Part shown: piece by piece, positions 25,693 through 35,531 of the stretch | Numbering within the stretch: position 1 is the stretch's first letter | Layout of the letters: each line of letters opens with the position of its first letter | NCBI RefSeq assembly: GCF_900187565.1 | Contig: NZ_FYED01000005.1 | Coordinates: 310,001 to 374,000, forward strand | Length of the DNA: 64,000 nucleotides | Origin: Pseudomonas sp. Irchel 3A7 | GTDB lineage: Bacteria; Pseudomonadota; Gammaproteobacteria; Pseudomonadales; Pseudomonadaceae | Reading direction: 5' to 3' | Made by a program: the position numbers and the translations under genes | Notes under the pieces: generated by a model | What the model saw: the letters and a program-made list of their open reading frames with translations, nothing else | What the model was told of the DNA's origin: nothing | Database searches by the model: none

Positions 25693-26634
25693 TTATTGTT
25701 CTGTCAGGGGACGCACGCGTACACCCTGTTCGAGCTGCGCCAGGTGCGCCGCATCGCCAATGCCGAAACCGATCTGGGTGACCGCCATCGCGGCAATCGC
25801 CGTGGCGGTGCGCAAGGTCTGCTCGGGTGTGTCGGCACTGAGCAAACCGTGAAGCATGCCCGCCAGCAACGAGTCACCCGCGCCCACCGTACTGGCGACG
25901 CTGACCCTGGGCGGCGTGGCATGCAGCGCCGAGCCGACACTGAACCAATTCACGCCCTCGGCGCCGTGGGAAATCACCACATGTTCGATACCTTGAGCGT
26001 GCAAGCGGTTCGCCACTTCGGCCTGGGCCAGGACCGAAACCACCTCGCCACCCAACACTTCGGCCAGCTCTTCGGTGTTGGGTTTGATCAGCCATGGACC
26101 GGCCTTGAGCGCCGCGGCCAAGGCCTCGCCACTGGTATCGAGGGCAACGTTCAAACCGAGGTTTTTCAAGCGCAGGATCAAGGCCTGCAACCACTGCGGG
26201 CTGACGCCTTGCGGCAAGCTTCCCGCGACAACGACGGCGTCATGCAACGGTGCAATCTGATCAAGCCGATCGAGCAACGCTTGCTGCGCCGCGGCACTGA
26301 CCAGTGGCCCCGGACCGTTGAGGTCGGTGATGCGGCCGTCGCTTTCCGCCAGCTTTATATTGCTGCGGGTCTCACCGGGCACACGAATGAACGCGTCGAC
26401 AAAACCGCGCTTGGCGAACAGGGTTTCGAACGCCTGCAGGTTGTCCTCGCCGAGGAAACCGCTGACTGTCAGCTGATGCCCGAGGTCGGCCAGCACCTGC
26501 GCCACGTTCACGCCTTTGCCGGCGGCGTGTGTGTGCATGGCGTCGCTGCGGTTGACCTGACCGGGTTCCAAGCGCGGTAACTGCACGGTGAGGTCCAGCG
26601 CCGGATTGAGGGTCAGGGTCAGAATCTTGGCCAT
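25693..26634 (-). CDS. fruK: 1-phosphofructokinase
   Basis: 313 residues, PfkB/ribokinase fold. AGKGVNVAQVLADLG near residue 38 and the catalytic loop VGAGDSLLAGMLHGL near 250 (Asp base in GAGDS). It converts fructose 1-phosphate to fructose 1,6-bisphosphate. Its ATG overlaps the fruB stop by one base (TAATG) and it ends 11 bases before the fruA start, so the three are one operon. Confidence 0.96.
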   Translation of the reverse strand: MAKILTLTLNPALDLTVQLPRLEPGQVNRSDAMHTHAAGKGVNVAQVLADLGHQLTVSGFLGEDNLQAFETLFAKRGFVDAFIRVPGETRSNIKLAESDGRITDLNGPGPLVSAAAQQALLDRLDQIAPLHDAVVVAGSLPQGVSPQWLQALILRLKNLGLNVALDTSGEALAAALKAGPWLIKPNTEELAEVLGGEVVSVLAQAEVANRLHAQGIEHVVISHGAEGVNWFSVGSALHATPPRVSVASTVGAGDSLLAGMLHGLLSADTPEQTLRTATAIAAMAVTQIGFGIGDAAHLAQLEQGVRVRPLTEQ

Positions 26635-29495
26635 TACAGGGCCTCCACTAATGCGCGCACTTCATTGGCGCTGCCTACGGCGAGTGCCGCTTGGGCGAGG
26701 GTTTGGGTTTGGCTGAGGCTCAGTTCGCGAATCCGCGCCTTGACCTCGGCGATGCTGCGCCCGCCCACGCTCAGCTCATCCACGCCCAGCCCGACCAGCA
26801 CCGGCACCGCCAGCGGATCGGCCGCCAGCTCACCGCACACGCCAACCCATTTGCCATGGGCATGGGCCGCGCGCACGGTGATGTCGATCAGTTGCAGCAC
26901 TGCCGGGTGCAAGCCATCGGCCTGGGCCGACAAGGTCGGATGACCACGGTCGATAGCCAGGGTGTATTGGGTCAGGTCGTTGGTGCCGACGCTGAAGAAG
27001 TCGACCTCTTTGGCCAACACCGGCGCCAGCAATGCCGCCGACGGCACTTCGATCATGATGCCCAGTTGCAGGTCCGCGACCGGGATTTCCAGGCGCAGGC
27101 GTTCGGTCATGTCCCGCGCCTGGCGCCACTCGTCAACGCTGCCGACCATGGGGAACATGATGCGCAGCGGACGGTTGTCGGCGGCCCGCAGCAGGGCGCG
27201 CAACTGCGCTTCCATGATCTGCGGCCGTTGCAGGGTCAAGCGAATGCCACGCACGCCAAGGAACGGGTTTTCTTCCTTGGCGATCGGCCAATAGGGCAGC
27301 GGTTTGTCACCGCCAACATCGAGGGTACGCACCACCAGCGGCCGCCCGGCGAGGCCATCGAGTACGCGGCGGTATTCAGCTTCCTGGGTGGCTTCGTCCG
27401 GCGCTTGCGGGTGGGCCATGAAAATCAGTTCGGTGCGCAGCAGGCCGATGCCTTCGGCGCCCTGCTCCACCGCGCCGGTCACACCGGCGCTTTCACCAAT
27501 GTTGGCGAACACTTCGACGGCATGTCCGTCGGTGGTCAATGCCGGTAGATGACGTTGTTCGGCGGCAGCTTTCAGGCGTTGTTCGCGGGTGTCGCGTTCT
27601 TCGGTGGCGCGCTGCAAGGTTGTCGCATCAGCATCCACATGCAAACGACCGCGTTGGCCATCGAGCAGCAATGGAGTGCCTGGCGCCAGCAGCAATACCG
27701 CCGCACCGGCGCCGACCAGTGCCGGAATACCCAAGGCCCGGGCGACGATGGCGCTGTGGGCAGTGGCGCCACCACGGGCGGTAAGGATGCCGGCAACTCG
27801 GGTCGGATCAAGACGCGCCACGTCGGACGGACCGACTTCGTCCATCACCAGAATGTACGGCTGTTCGGGTTCGCTCGGCGTTTCGACACCACACAACTGT
27901 GCCAGCACGCGGCGACCGATATCACGCAAATCGGCGGCGCGCTCGGCGAGCAAGGCATCCTGCAACGATTCCTGTTGTCGAGCGGCGGCTTCGATCACCG
28001 ACATCCACGCTGCCTCGGCGCTTTCGCCCTGCTTGAGGCGGGTGTCGACTTCATCGGTCAGTTCCGGGTCGTCGAGCATTTCCTGATGGGTGACGAAAAT
28101 CTCGCGAATCGCCTTGGCCTTGCTGCGTTCGATCAAGCCGCCAATGTCGCTTCGCACATCCGCAAGCGCCTGCTTGAGGCGGTCGCGCTCGATGGCCGCG
28201 GACTGACCGCGCAGCGGATAATCAATGTTTTGCAGCACTTGAATGTGTGCCGGGCCGATCGCAATGCCCGGTGCCGCAGCAATGGCCTGCACCAGCGTGC
28301 CGGACGCCGGTGCCAGCAACACCTCGGCGACTTCGACGACTTCTTCCCGTGGCTGGCTCACCGCTGGCAATGGCTCGACTTCTTCACCCAGACCTTCTTC
28401 GATGGCGGCCAACAACGCAGGCAATGCATCGGCGGCGATGCTCGGCTCGGCGATGATTTCCAGCACCTGACCACGTCGGGCACCCAGGCTGAGCAGCTTG
28501 CTCAAGCTCTTCACCGACACCGCGCTGTCCTGGCTCTCGACGATGCGGATGCGAATCTCACCCTCAAAGCTTTTCGCCAGTTGCGCGAGGATTTTCGCCG
28601 GCCGCGCATGCAAACCGTGGGCGTTGGCCAGCGCAATGCGTGCACTCGGCCAATCAGCCGGCAATTCACCGCCGAGCACCTCCAGCACTGCGCGGCAGCT
28701 GGTGGCGCGGCCCAATTCATGGCCGCGACCTTCAATCAGCAATGCACAAAGGCGTTCGAGCAGGGCTTGATGGGCTTCACCCAGGCTGGCCAGACAGAAC
28801 AAACCGCTCAGCGGCTGACCGAGGTAGCGCAATGGTTTATCCGGAGTGACGAAGGCCAATCCCGGGCGTTTCACAGTTTGCTCGCTGTGCAACCACCACA
28901 GGCCGTCACCCAGTGGCAACGCTTCGACCTGCTGCAGCACGGCGGAAAAACCATTGCTGACGCAGTCGGCCTGGCGCAGCAGGCGTGCGCCGCGCCAAAC
29001 CAGCTCTTCAAAGTCTTCGGCGGCAACGCCCAGGCCGATCATTTGCGCATCCAGCGCCAGTTCTTGCGGCGCACCTTGCAGCAGTTTCAGCAAGGCTTCG
29101 GCAGAACTGGCGCGACGCAAGGCCTGGCCCAGATCGGTTTCGCCAAGGGCGCGGGTCAGCAATTGCAACAGGCGCAGGTGTTCATCGGATTTGGCGGCGA
29201 TCCCGATCGCCAGGTACACGATCTGCCCATCGCCCCAGTCCACGCCATCGGGGAACTGCATCAAGCGCACCCCCGTGGTGAACACCTGATCGCGGGTTTG
29301 CGGCGTACCGTGGGGAATGGCAATACCTTGACCGAGAAAGGTCGAGCCCTGGGCTTCGCGTGCCTGCAAACCGGCGAGGTAACCGTCGGCGACCAGGCCA
29401 TCGGCAACCAGATGACGGGCCAGCAACTGCAAGGCTTCGGACTTATCCACAGCCGACTGGCCCATGGATATCTGCTCTACAGTGAGTTCGAGCAT
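26634..29495 (-). CDS. fruB: Fructose PTS multiphosphoryl transfer protein (EI-HPr-EIIA)
   Basis: 953 residues. The EIIA domain is about 1-145 with active H62 in GIAIPHGTPQ; a linking region follows; the HPr domain is about 280-370 with HGLHARPA; enzyme I covers about 400-953 with GGATAHSAI (phospho-His), the PEP site around GGDKPLPYWP and EENPFLGVRG, and GTNDLTQYTLAIDRGHP. It passes phosphate from PEP to FruA within a single protein, the arrangement known in pseudomonads. A Cra operator lies upstream at 29633-29644. Confidence 0.97.
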   Translation of the reverse strand: MLELTVEQISMGQSAVDKSEALQLLARHLVADGLVADGYLAGLQAREAQGSTFLGQGIAIPHGTPQTRDQVFTTGVRLMQFPDGVDWGDGQIVYLAIGIAAKSDEHLRLLQLLTRALGETDLGQALRRASSAEALLKLLQGAPQELALDAQMIGLGVAAEDFEELVWRGARLLRQADCVSNGFSAVLQQVEALPLGDGLWWLHSEQTVKRPGLAFVTPDKPLRYLGQPLSGLFCLASLGEAHQALLERLCALLIEGRGHELGRATSCRAVLEVLGGELPADWPSARIALANAHGLHARPAKILAQLAKSFEGEIRIRIVESQDSAVSVKSLSKLLSLGARRGQVLEIIAEPSIAADALPALLAAIEEGLGEEVEPLPAVSQPREEVVEVAEVLLAPASGTLVQAIAAAPGIAIGPAHIQVLQNIDYPLRGQSAAIERDRLKQALADVRSDIGGLIERSKAKAIREIFVTHQEMLDDPELTDEVDTRLKQGESAEAAWMSVIEAAARQQESLQDALLAERAADLRDIGRRVLAQLCGVETPSEPEQPYILVMDEVGPSDVARLDPTRVAGILTARGGATAHSAIVARALGIPALVGAGAAVLLLAPGTPLLLDGQRGRLHVDADATTLQRATEERDTREQRLKAAAEQRHLPALTTDGHAVEVFANIGESAGVTGAVEQGAEGIGLLRTELIFMAHPQAPDEATQEAEYRRVLDGLAGRPLVVRTLDVGGDKPLPYWPIAKEENPFLGVRGIRLTLQRPQIMEAQLRALLRAADNRPLRIMFPMVGSVDEWRQARDMTERLRLEIPVADLQLGIMIEVPSAALLAPVLAKEVDFFSVGTNDLTQYTLAIDRGHPTLSAQADGLHPAVLQLIDITVRAAHAHGKWVGVCGELAADPLAVPVLVGLGVDELSVGGRSIAEVKARIRELSLSQTQTLAQAALAVGSANEVRALVEAL

Positions 29496-29632
29496 GCTTT
29501 CTCCTTTTTGGCGCTTGTCGGCACCAGGTATTGTTTTGAGTGATTCAGCTTACGCGCTTGTCCGAAGACAGCATTTGGCGGTTTTGCGGCAGAACCGACC
29601 AAAGGCATCAATATGGTAGCAAATACGCTTGC

Positions 29633-29644
29633 TGAAACGTTTAA
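29633..29644. promoter_or_regulatory. Cra (FruR) operator
   Basis: TGAAACGTTTAA, whose complement TTAAACGTTTCA matches the Cra operator I recall for the P. putida fruB promoter. It lies in the fruB-fruR divergent region, about 140 bases from either start codon. Confidence 0.8.
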
Positions 29645-29787
29645 TCTAGAATGATTGGCACGTTACTCCATAATTTCTTTCTCTTGAAGTCCAATTGTCG
29701 GATGCGCCACGACAATGGTCGACTGCCTGAATCGGGTAGGATTGACGAAAATGTCGGGCATGCTCGAAAAAACAAGGAATCAGCGGG

Positions 29788-30783
29788 TTGAAACTCAGTG
29801 ATATCGCCCAGTTGGCCGGTGTGTCCGTTACCACCGCCAGCTATGTCATCAATGGCAAGGCCGAACAGCAACGCATCAGCAGTGCCACCGTCGAGCGCGT
29901 GCGCGCGGTGGTCGACCAGCACGGCTTCACGCCCAACCCCCAGGCCGCCGGGCTGCGCAGTCGCCACACCCGCACCCTGGGTTTCATACTGCCGGACCTG
30001 GAAAACCCCAGCTACGCGCGAATTGCCAAGTTGCTGGAGCAAGGGGCACGGGCTCGCGGCTATCAGTTGCTGATCGCCAGCTCCGACGATGCGCCGGACA
30101 GCGAACGGCAATTGCTGAAGCTGTTCCGCGCCCGGCGCTGCGATGCGCTGATCGTCGCCAGTTGCCTGCCGCCCGGCGATGACAGCTATCGCCAATTGCA
30201 GGCCAAAGGCATCCCTATCATTGCGATCGACCGGGTCATGGAGCCGGAACATTTCTGCTCGGTGATCAGCGACGACCGCGAAGCCAGTCTGCAATTGACC
30301 CGCAGCCTGCTCGACCCGCTGCCCAAGCAGATCGCCTTGATCGGCGCCCGCCCGGAACTGAGCATCAGCCAGGAACGGGCCGCAGGTTTCAGGGAAGCGC
30401 TGGTCGGGTACGACGGTGAAATATTGATCGAACAGGGCGAATCGTTCAGCCGTGAATGCGGCAGACAGTTGATGGAAGAACTGCTCCAGCGTGTCGGGCA
30501 TTTGCCCGAGGCGTTGGTGACCACTTCTTACGTACTACTCCAGGGCGTGTTCGATGCCTTGCATGACTTCCCGCTGAAATCCCGTCCATTGCGCCTCGGC
30601 ACGTTTGGCGACACCCAGTTGCTGGACTTCCTGCCGTTGCCGGTCAATGCCATGGCCCAGCAGCATCAGTTGATTGCCGACAAAGCCCTGGCGCTGGCCC
30701 TGGCCGCCATCGAGCAGTCCGATTACCAACCCGGCGTGCAAGCCATTGCGCGCACCTTCAAGCAACGCATTCGCCAGGACTGA
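29788..30783 (+). CDS. fruR: LacI-family fructose repressor Cra/FruR
   Basis: 331 residues, TTG start at 29788 with AAGGA upstream. N-terminal helix-turn-helix MKLSDIAQLAGVSVTTASYVINGK and hinge (NPQAAGLRSRHTRTLGFILPD), then a periplasmic-binding-like effector domain to about residue 330. In pseudomonads it responds to fructose 1-phosphate and controls mainly the fru operon, which it faces here. The tatD-like gene starts three bases after its stop, so both probably share a transcript. Confidence 0.94.
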   Translation: MKLSDIAQLAGVSVTTASYVINGKAEQQRISSATVERVRAVVDQHGFTPNPQAAGLRSRHTRTLGFILPDLENPSYARIAKLLEQGARARGYQLLIASSDDAPDSERQLLKLFRARRCDALIVASCLPPGDDSYRQLQAKGIPIIAIDRVMEPEHFCSVISDDREASLQLTRSLLDPLPKQIALIGARPELSISQERAAGFREALVGYDGEILIEQGESFSRECGRQLMEELLQRVGHLPEALVTTSYVLLQGVFDALHDFPLKSRPLRLGTFGDTQLLDFLPLPVNAMAQQHQLIADKALALALAAIEQSDYQPGVQAIARTFKQRIRQD

Positions 30784-30786
30784 ACC

Positions 30787-31566
30787 GTGGAGTTGATCGA
30801 CACCCACACCCACCTGGATTTTCCGGACTTCGACGCCGATCGACAGGTGTTGATGACCGAAAGCCGCACCCTCGGGGTGCGGCGGATGGTGGTATTGGGG
30901 GTTTATCAGGGCAATTGGCAGCGGGTCTGGGACCTGGTGCAAAGTGATCCCGACCTGCATGCCGCGTTCGGTTTGCACCCTGTCTATCTGGACGATCATC
31001 GCCCTGAACATCTGACGGAACTCGGGGATTGGTTGACCCGGCTGTACGGTCATCGACAACTGTGCGCGGTGGGTGAAATCGGCCTGGACTACTTCATCGA
31101 AACCCTCGACCGTGAACGCCAGCAAGCGCTGTTCGACGCACAACTGCAACTGGCGGCAGACTTCAATCTGCCGGCACTGATTCACGTACGGCGCAGCCAC
31201 GCGGCAGTGATTGCCACGCTCAAACGGTTTCGCCTGAAACGTGCCGGCATCATCCACGCCTTTGCCGGCAGTCGCGAAGAAGCCCGGGAATACATCAAGC
31301 TTGGTTTCAAACTTGGCCTGGGCGGCGCCGCCACCTGGCCGCAGGCACTGCGCATGCACCGCGTTCTGGCCGAGTTGCCGCTGGACTCGGTGGTACTGGA
31401 AACCGACTCGCCGGACATGGCGCCCGCCATGTTTCCCGGCCAGCGCAACAGCCCGGCGCACTTGCCGGCGATCTGCGCGGCGCTGGCCGACATCATGGCG
31501 GTCAGCCCCGAACGGCTGGCCGCCGTCAGCACCGCCAATGCCTGCGAAGTGTTCAACTGGCAGTAA
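30787..31566 (+). CDS. TatD-family metal-dependent hydrolase
   Basis: 259 residues, GTG start three bases after the fruR stop. The TIM-barrel amidohydrolase motifs are DTHTHLDF (two metal His), GEIGLDYF (Glu), HVRRSHAAV, HAFAGSREEAREY and ETDSPDM (Asp). The family includes 3'-5' DNA exonucleases. Position after fruR makes it part of that transcript, though a functional link is not evident. Confidence 0.92.
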   Translation: MELIDTHTHLDFPDFDADRQVLMTESRTLGVRRMVVLGVYQGNWQRVWDLVQSDPDLHAAFGLHPVYLDDHRPEHLTELGDWLTRLYGHRQLCAVGEIGLDYFIETLDRERQQALFDAQLQLAADFNLPALIHVRRSHAAVIATLKRFRLKRAGIIHAFAGSREEAREYIKLGFKLGLGGAATWPQALRMHRVLAELPLDSVVLETDSPDMAPAMFPGQRNSPAHLPAICAALADIMAVSPERLAAVSTANACEVFNWQ

Positions 31567-31584
31567 CCGATAACCCAAAACACT

Positions 31585-31673
31585 GGTGGGAGCGAGCCTG
31601 CTCGCGAAGGCGGCGAGTCAGTCAACGATCAAGTCGACTGAAATACCGCTTTCGCGAGCAGGCTCGCTCCCAC
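31585..31673. repeat. REP doublet (REPIN)
   Basis: GTGGGAGCGAGCCTGCTCGC and GCGAGCAGGCTCGCTCCCAC as inverted copies between the convergent tatD-like and chemoreceptor genes. Confidence 0.87.
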
Positions 31674-31692
31674 ATTTTTATCGCGGTGCCTG

Positions 31693-33723
31693 TTAAACCC
31701 GAAACGCGCTGATCAGTTGTTTGAGCTCCACCACCTGCGCCGACAACGCGCGGCTGGCATCTTCGGTCTGGTGCGCACCTTCGGCGGTGCGCTCACCGGC
31801 GCGGTTGATCTCGACGATGTTTTGGTCGATGTCGTGGGCCACGGCGGTTTGCTGTTCCACGGCGGCAGCGATCTGCTGGTTCTGGTCGACGATCATGCCC
31901 ACCGCGCCAAGAATATTTTCCAGCGCCTGCTGGACCTTTTCCGACTGGCCGACGGTGCCGTTCGCCATCTCATGGCTCACACCCATCGCCTTCACGGCAG
32001 CGCCGACTCCGCCGTGGAGTTTGGCGATCATCTGCTCGATTTCTTCGGTCGATTGCTGGGTACGCTTGGCCAGTGTCCGGACCTCGTCCGCCACCACCGC
32101 GAATCCACGCCCCTGCTCTCCCGCCCGGGCCGCTTCGATTGCGGCATTGAGCGCCAACAGGTTGGTCTGTTCGGCAATACTCTTGATCACTTCCAGCACA
32201 CGACTGATGGACTGGCTGTCACTGGCCAGTTGATTGATCACCAGCACCGATTGATCGATCTCGCTGGCCAGCGCGGCGATGCTGCCCTGCTGGGATTGCA
32301 CCAGCCCGCGACCGCTGATGGTTTCGTCGTTGACGCTGTGGGCACTGTTGACCGCGGCGGCGGCACTGCGCGCGACCTCCAGGGATGTGGCGGACATCTG
32401 GTTCATCGCCGTGGCAACCTGCTCGATCTGCGTACGCTGCCCGGCCACGGCCTGGTTGCTTTGCGCGGAGACGTTCTCCACCTGACCGGCCTGGCGCTCG
32501 ACCTCGCTCACGGTCTGCCCCACACGCTCGATCAGGTCATGGATTTTCTTCACGGTGCCGTTGAACACCTCACCCAACTCGCCCAGTTCATCACGGCTGT
32601 TGGCGCTGAAAGTGACGGTCATGTCGCCAGCCGCCACCTTGTCCATCACCCCGCCAAGGCGCTTGAGCGTGGTGCGGGTCGAAGCGTAGAAGCCGCCATA
32701 CAAGTAAAAAATCAATACAAATACCACCGACAGCGCGACGGCCTGCAAGATCATGTGGGTTTGGTTCTGCTCCAGACGGTGCTGTAACTGAGTGCCGAGA
32801 AATTTAAGAGTGGCTTCGTTGAGCTGGTAGGTCTGGTCCATCAGGACCGTGACCTGATCGTAAAAGGCCTGCCACGGCGCATCCAGCGTATCGGCCATCA
32901 CCACTTGCTCTTCGAACAGCTCACTGGCCTTTTTCAGTGACAGCTTGCTGCTATCGGCCTGAGCCGCCAGGGTTTCACCCGCGGCTTTGCTGGAGGCCAG
33001 TACGTCCTGCAATTTCAACCCATATTCGGCCTGGAGTTTTTCGATCTGCGCCAACAGCTCATCGAAACGGGTGCTCGACGATGAATTGAGAAAGCCCTGC
33101 CCCAACGAATATGAACCCATCGCCCGACCGTCCCCCACAAGTTGGGTGACGGCCGGGGTGATATTGGTGATGAGTTCAGTCAACTGGCGCATGTCGCTCT
33201 GCGTATCGCGACTCAAACCTGCCTGACTGGCGATGATCTGGCTGAAAATCTGTGCGCTGCCCAGCAGTTTTCCGATCAAGGCACTTTTGCTTTGCAGCGA
33301 GCTTTCCGTTTGCTGTGCCTTGAAAGCGGCGATCATTTCATCGCGTTTACCATCAAAAACGGCGATTTGCTCCGGGTCGGTGGTCATCGCCGACAGGCCC
33401 TGCAAACGGCTTAAGACGCTTTGCCCCAGCGTACCGATCTGCGCCTCGACATTGCCGGCCTTACCGGACTGACCGAGGGCGACATTGATCTGCACCAGGT
33501 TGTTCAGGGTTTCCAGATCGCGCCGTAGTGTCAGGCTGCTGCCCAACAGGTCCAGGCTCTGCAGTTCGACCCGGGTGCCCTGGAATTCGCGATAGGAATC
33601 ACGCACCAGATAGAAGTTGGTCACCAGCATCGGCACCAGGAACAGAACACTGATCAGGCTGAACTTCATGCCGAAGCTCAGGCGATTCATCAGCGCGACG
33701 GCGGGATAGAGCAAGCTCTTCAC
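31693..33723 (-). CDS. Methyl-accepting chemotaxis protein
   Basis: 676 residues, GTG start with GGGAGA six bases upstream. Membrane helix 1 at about 18-38 (FSLISVLFLVPMLVTNFYLV), a roughly 280-residue periplasmic helical sensor domain, membrane helix 2 at about 325-348, HAMP to about 400, and the cytoplasmic signalling hairpin with NLLALNAAIEAARAGEQGRG near 530. No C-terminal CheR pentapeptide is seen. The large sensor domain is of an unusual all-helical type; ligand unknown. Orthologues lie in the same place between speC and ampE in P. aeruginosa. Confidence 0.94.
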   Translation of the reverse strand: MKSLLYPAVALMNRLSFGMKFSLISVLFLVPMLVTNFYLVRDSYREFQGTRVELQSLDLLGSSLTLRRDLETLNNLVQINVALGQSGKAGNVEAQIGTLGQSVLSRLQGLSAMTTDPEQIAVFDGKRDEMIAAFKAQQTESSLQSKSALIGKLLGSAQIFSQIIASQAGLSRDTQSDMRQLTELITNITPAVTQLVGDGRAMGSYSLGQGFLNSSSSTRFDELLAQIEKLQAEYGLKLQDVLASSKAAGETLAAQADSSKLSLKKASELFEEQVVMADTLDAPWQAFYDQVTVLMDQTYQLNEATLKFLGTQLQHRLEQNQTHMILQAVALSVVFVLIFYLYGGFYASTRTTLKRLGGVMDKVAAGDMTVTFSANSRDELGELGEVFNGTVKKIHDLIERVGQTVSEVERQAGQVENVSAQSNQAVAGQRTQIEQVATAMNQMSATSLEVARSAAAAVNSAHSVNDETISGRGLVQSQQGSIAALASEIDQSVLVINQLASDSQSISRVLEVIKSIAEQTNLLALNAAIEAARAGEQGRGFAVVADEVRTLAKRTQQSTEEIEQMIAKLHGGVGAAVKAMGVSHEMANGTVGQSEKVQQALENILGAVGMIVDQNQQIAAAVEQQTAVAHDIDQNIVEINRAGERTAEGAHQTEDASRALSAQVVELKQLISAFRV

Positions 33724-33847
33724 TGGAAGTCTCCCTTGATTTCTTATTTTTATTGGCAGGCGCAGCTCGACAGCAGATAGCCACTATTGGGCGCTATCTC
33801 TATATAGCTCAAATCAGGGGAGTGTTTTGTAACTTAAGGTTAACGGC

Positions 33848-33891
33848 AAAAGATCGCAGCCAGTAGGAGCTGTCGCAGGCTGCGATCTTTT
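33848..33891. repeat. REP-like hairpin of the TAGGAGCTG class
   Basis: AAAAGATCGCAGCC and GGCTGCGATCTTTT form perfect 14-bp arms around a 16-base loop with GTAGGAGCTGTCGC. It may act as terminator for ampE transcripts. This class differs in sequence from the REPINs elsewhere in the window. Confidence 0.75.
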
Positions 33892-33908
33892 GATCTTGAT
33901 CTATTCCA

Positions 33909-34745
33909 TCAGGGCAACACAGTCCATAACGCAAACCCTGCATACCAGAGCACCGCCGCCCGCAACAGCAACTCCCAGATCCGGTCGAGGTTGATGATGC
34001 CTTCAGGCCCGACCACCGGGGCCGGGATTTCGGCGGCCACCAGCCCGGCCTTCTCGATCAGTTGGGCCGCACTGATGTTCCAGTTCAGCAGCTCGTGCAA
34101 CATTACCCGGCTGACCGAGACAAAGTTGCCGACCAAGGCAAAACTCGCCGCCAGCAAACGTACCGGCACCCAATCGAAGGCGTGGCGCAGTTGCGCAGCG
34201 CGTTCGACCACAGCAGGGTTTTGCCCGTGCTCTTCAGCCAGTGCCAGCAGCCGGTAGCTCAGGGCGGCGACCGGCCCCAACAGGAAGTACCAGAAAATCA
34301 CCGCGAAGAAGCTCTGGTAAGCCTCCCACAACAAATGCCCTTCGACTCTCTCCAGCAGTTGCTCGCCGCTGTCGGCGCAGATATCGAGGTCGCGTTTGGC
34401 GACGTGGGCCGCGGCTTGCAGGTCTTCCCGACGCCAGGCATCGCGAAATGGCCCCAGACCGCCCAGCAGATCACCACGCCCCAGGCTGTAAATCACCACC
34501 AGCAGGTGCACCGGCAATGCCAACAGACCGTAGGCCACCGGGTCCAGCACCAGCAACAGCAAACCCAACAACGCGACCGGTAACAGCACCAGCACGACCA
34601 GAACCAGCCATGGACTTTTTGCCAGACGCGGGCTGGATTCAAGCTTGTGCAACTCGCGCACCCAACCGCCATCTCGCTGAATCTGATGGCGCAACGCCGA
34701 GAACTTCTCGATCCATACCGCCAGCAGCAACACCAGAAAACTCAT
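33909..34745 (-). CDS. ampE: AmpE inner-membrane protein
   Basis: 278 residues with several membrane helices (about 1-15, 52-75, 78-98, 140-165, 255-275). Residues around AWRREDLQAAAHVAKRDL and FAVIFWYFLLGPVAALSYRLL are typical of AmpE/CobD-like proteins. Its start overlaps the ampD stop by four bases, the usual ampDE arrangement. Its role in beta-lactamase regulation remains vague. Confidence 0.94.
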   Translation of the reverse strand: MSFLVLLLAVWIEKFSALRHQIQRDGGWVRELHKLESSPRLAKSPWLVLVVLVLLPVALLGLLLLVLDPVAYGLLALPVHLLVVIYSLGRGDLLGGLGPFRDAWRREDLQAAAHVAKRDLDICADSGEQLLERVEGHLLWEAYQSFFAVIFWYFLLGPVAALSYRLLALAEEHGQNPAVVERAAQLRHAFDWVPVRLLAASFALVGNFVSVSRVMLHELLNWNISAAQLIEKAGLVAAEIPAPVVGPEGIINLDRIWELLLRAAVLWYAGFALWTVLP

Positions 34746-35317
34746 TGTTTCTCCTCTTTTTCCAGCACGCCTTTCGCCAGGGCCGCACGATAGCGTGCCC
34801 AGTCGAACGCCGGTCCCGGATCGGTCTTGCGCCCGGGCGCGATGTCGCTGTGCCCGCAGATACGTTGTGGCGTGATGGCGGTGAAGGCGCTTTGCAGCTG
34901 CCGGGTCAGGGCAATCAACGCATCGTACTGAGCATCGGTGAATGGCAGATCATCCGTGCCTTCAAGCTCGATGCCCACGGAAAAATCGTTACAGGTTTCC
35001 CGCCCCTCGAAACTCGAAACCCCTGCGTGCCAGGCACGCTCAAGGCAAGAGACAAACTGGGTGACGGTGCCGTCTCGCTCGATCAAAAAGTGCGCAGATA
35101 CCCGCAGGTCGGCAATCCCCTCAAAGTAAGGGTGCTCCGTGACATCCAGACGATTCTGGAAAAACGCCTGCACCTTGCCGGTGGCGAATTGCGCCGGCGG
35201 CAAGCTGATGTTGTGGATCACCAGCAGGGAAACTTCGCCCGTGGGGCGCGCATTGAAGTTGGGCGAAGGACACAAATGTACGTCCTGACACCAACCGCTC
35301 GCGGGGTCCAACTGCAT
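34742..35317 (-). CDS. ampD: 1,6-anhydro-N-acetylmuramyl-L-alanine amidase AmpD
   Basis: 191 residues from the ATG at 35317 (AAGGAA upstream); a frame 40 codons longer exists but family members begin near MQLDPASGWC. Zinc ligands H35 (VIHNISLP), H156 and D166 (CGHSDIAPGRKTDPG), catalytic E117. It removes the peptide from anhydro-muropeptides during wall recycling, lowering the signal that induces AmpC beta-lactamase. Divergent from nadC. Confidence 0.95.
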   Translation of the reverse strand: MQLDPASGWCQDVHLCPSPNFNARPTGEVSLLVIHNISLPPAQFATGKVQAFFQNRLDVTEHPYFEGIADLRVSAHFLIERDGTVTQFVSCLERAWHAGVSSFEGRETCNDFSVGIELEGTDDLPFTDAQYDALIALTRQLQSAFTAITPQRICGHSDIAPGRKTDPGPAFDWARYRAALAKGVLEKEEKQ

Positions 35318-35475
35318 ACCGATTCCTTCAACGACGATTGTGTTGGTGCCCAGTATGCCGTGATAGCCCCTCTGGAGGCGATCACTTGCCGCGATTGAGA
35401 CGCAACGGACCGTCGTCGGTTCGCGGGAATCGACCAAATACAGGCTCCGCAGCGCGCGGAACGTCGCGGATGCCT

Positions 35476-35505
35476 TGGGTTGCCTGGCACCATGGCCCTA
35501 TAATC
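35476..35505 (+). promoter_or_regulatory. nadC promoter
   Basis: TTGGGT at 35476-35481 and a perfect TATAAT at 35500-35505, 18 bases apart, about 27 bases before the nadC ATG. A sigma-70 promoter giving a very short leader. Confidence 0.6.
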
Positions 35506-35531
35506 GGGCCACTTTGTTTGTGGAGCCCGTT

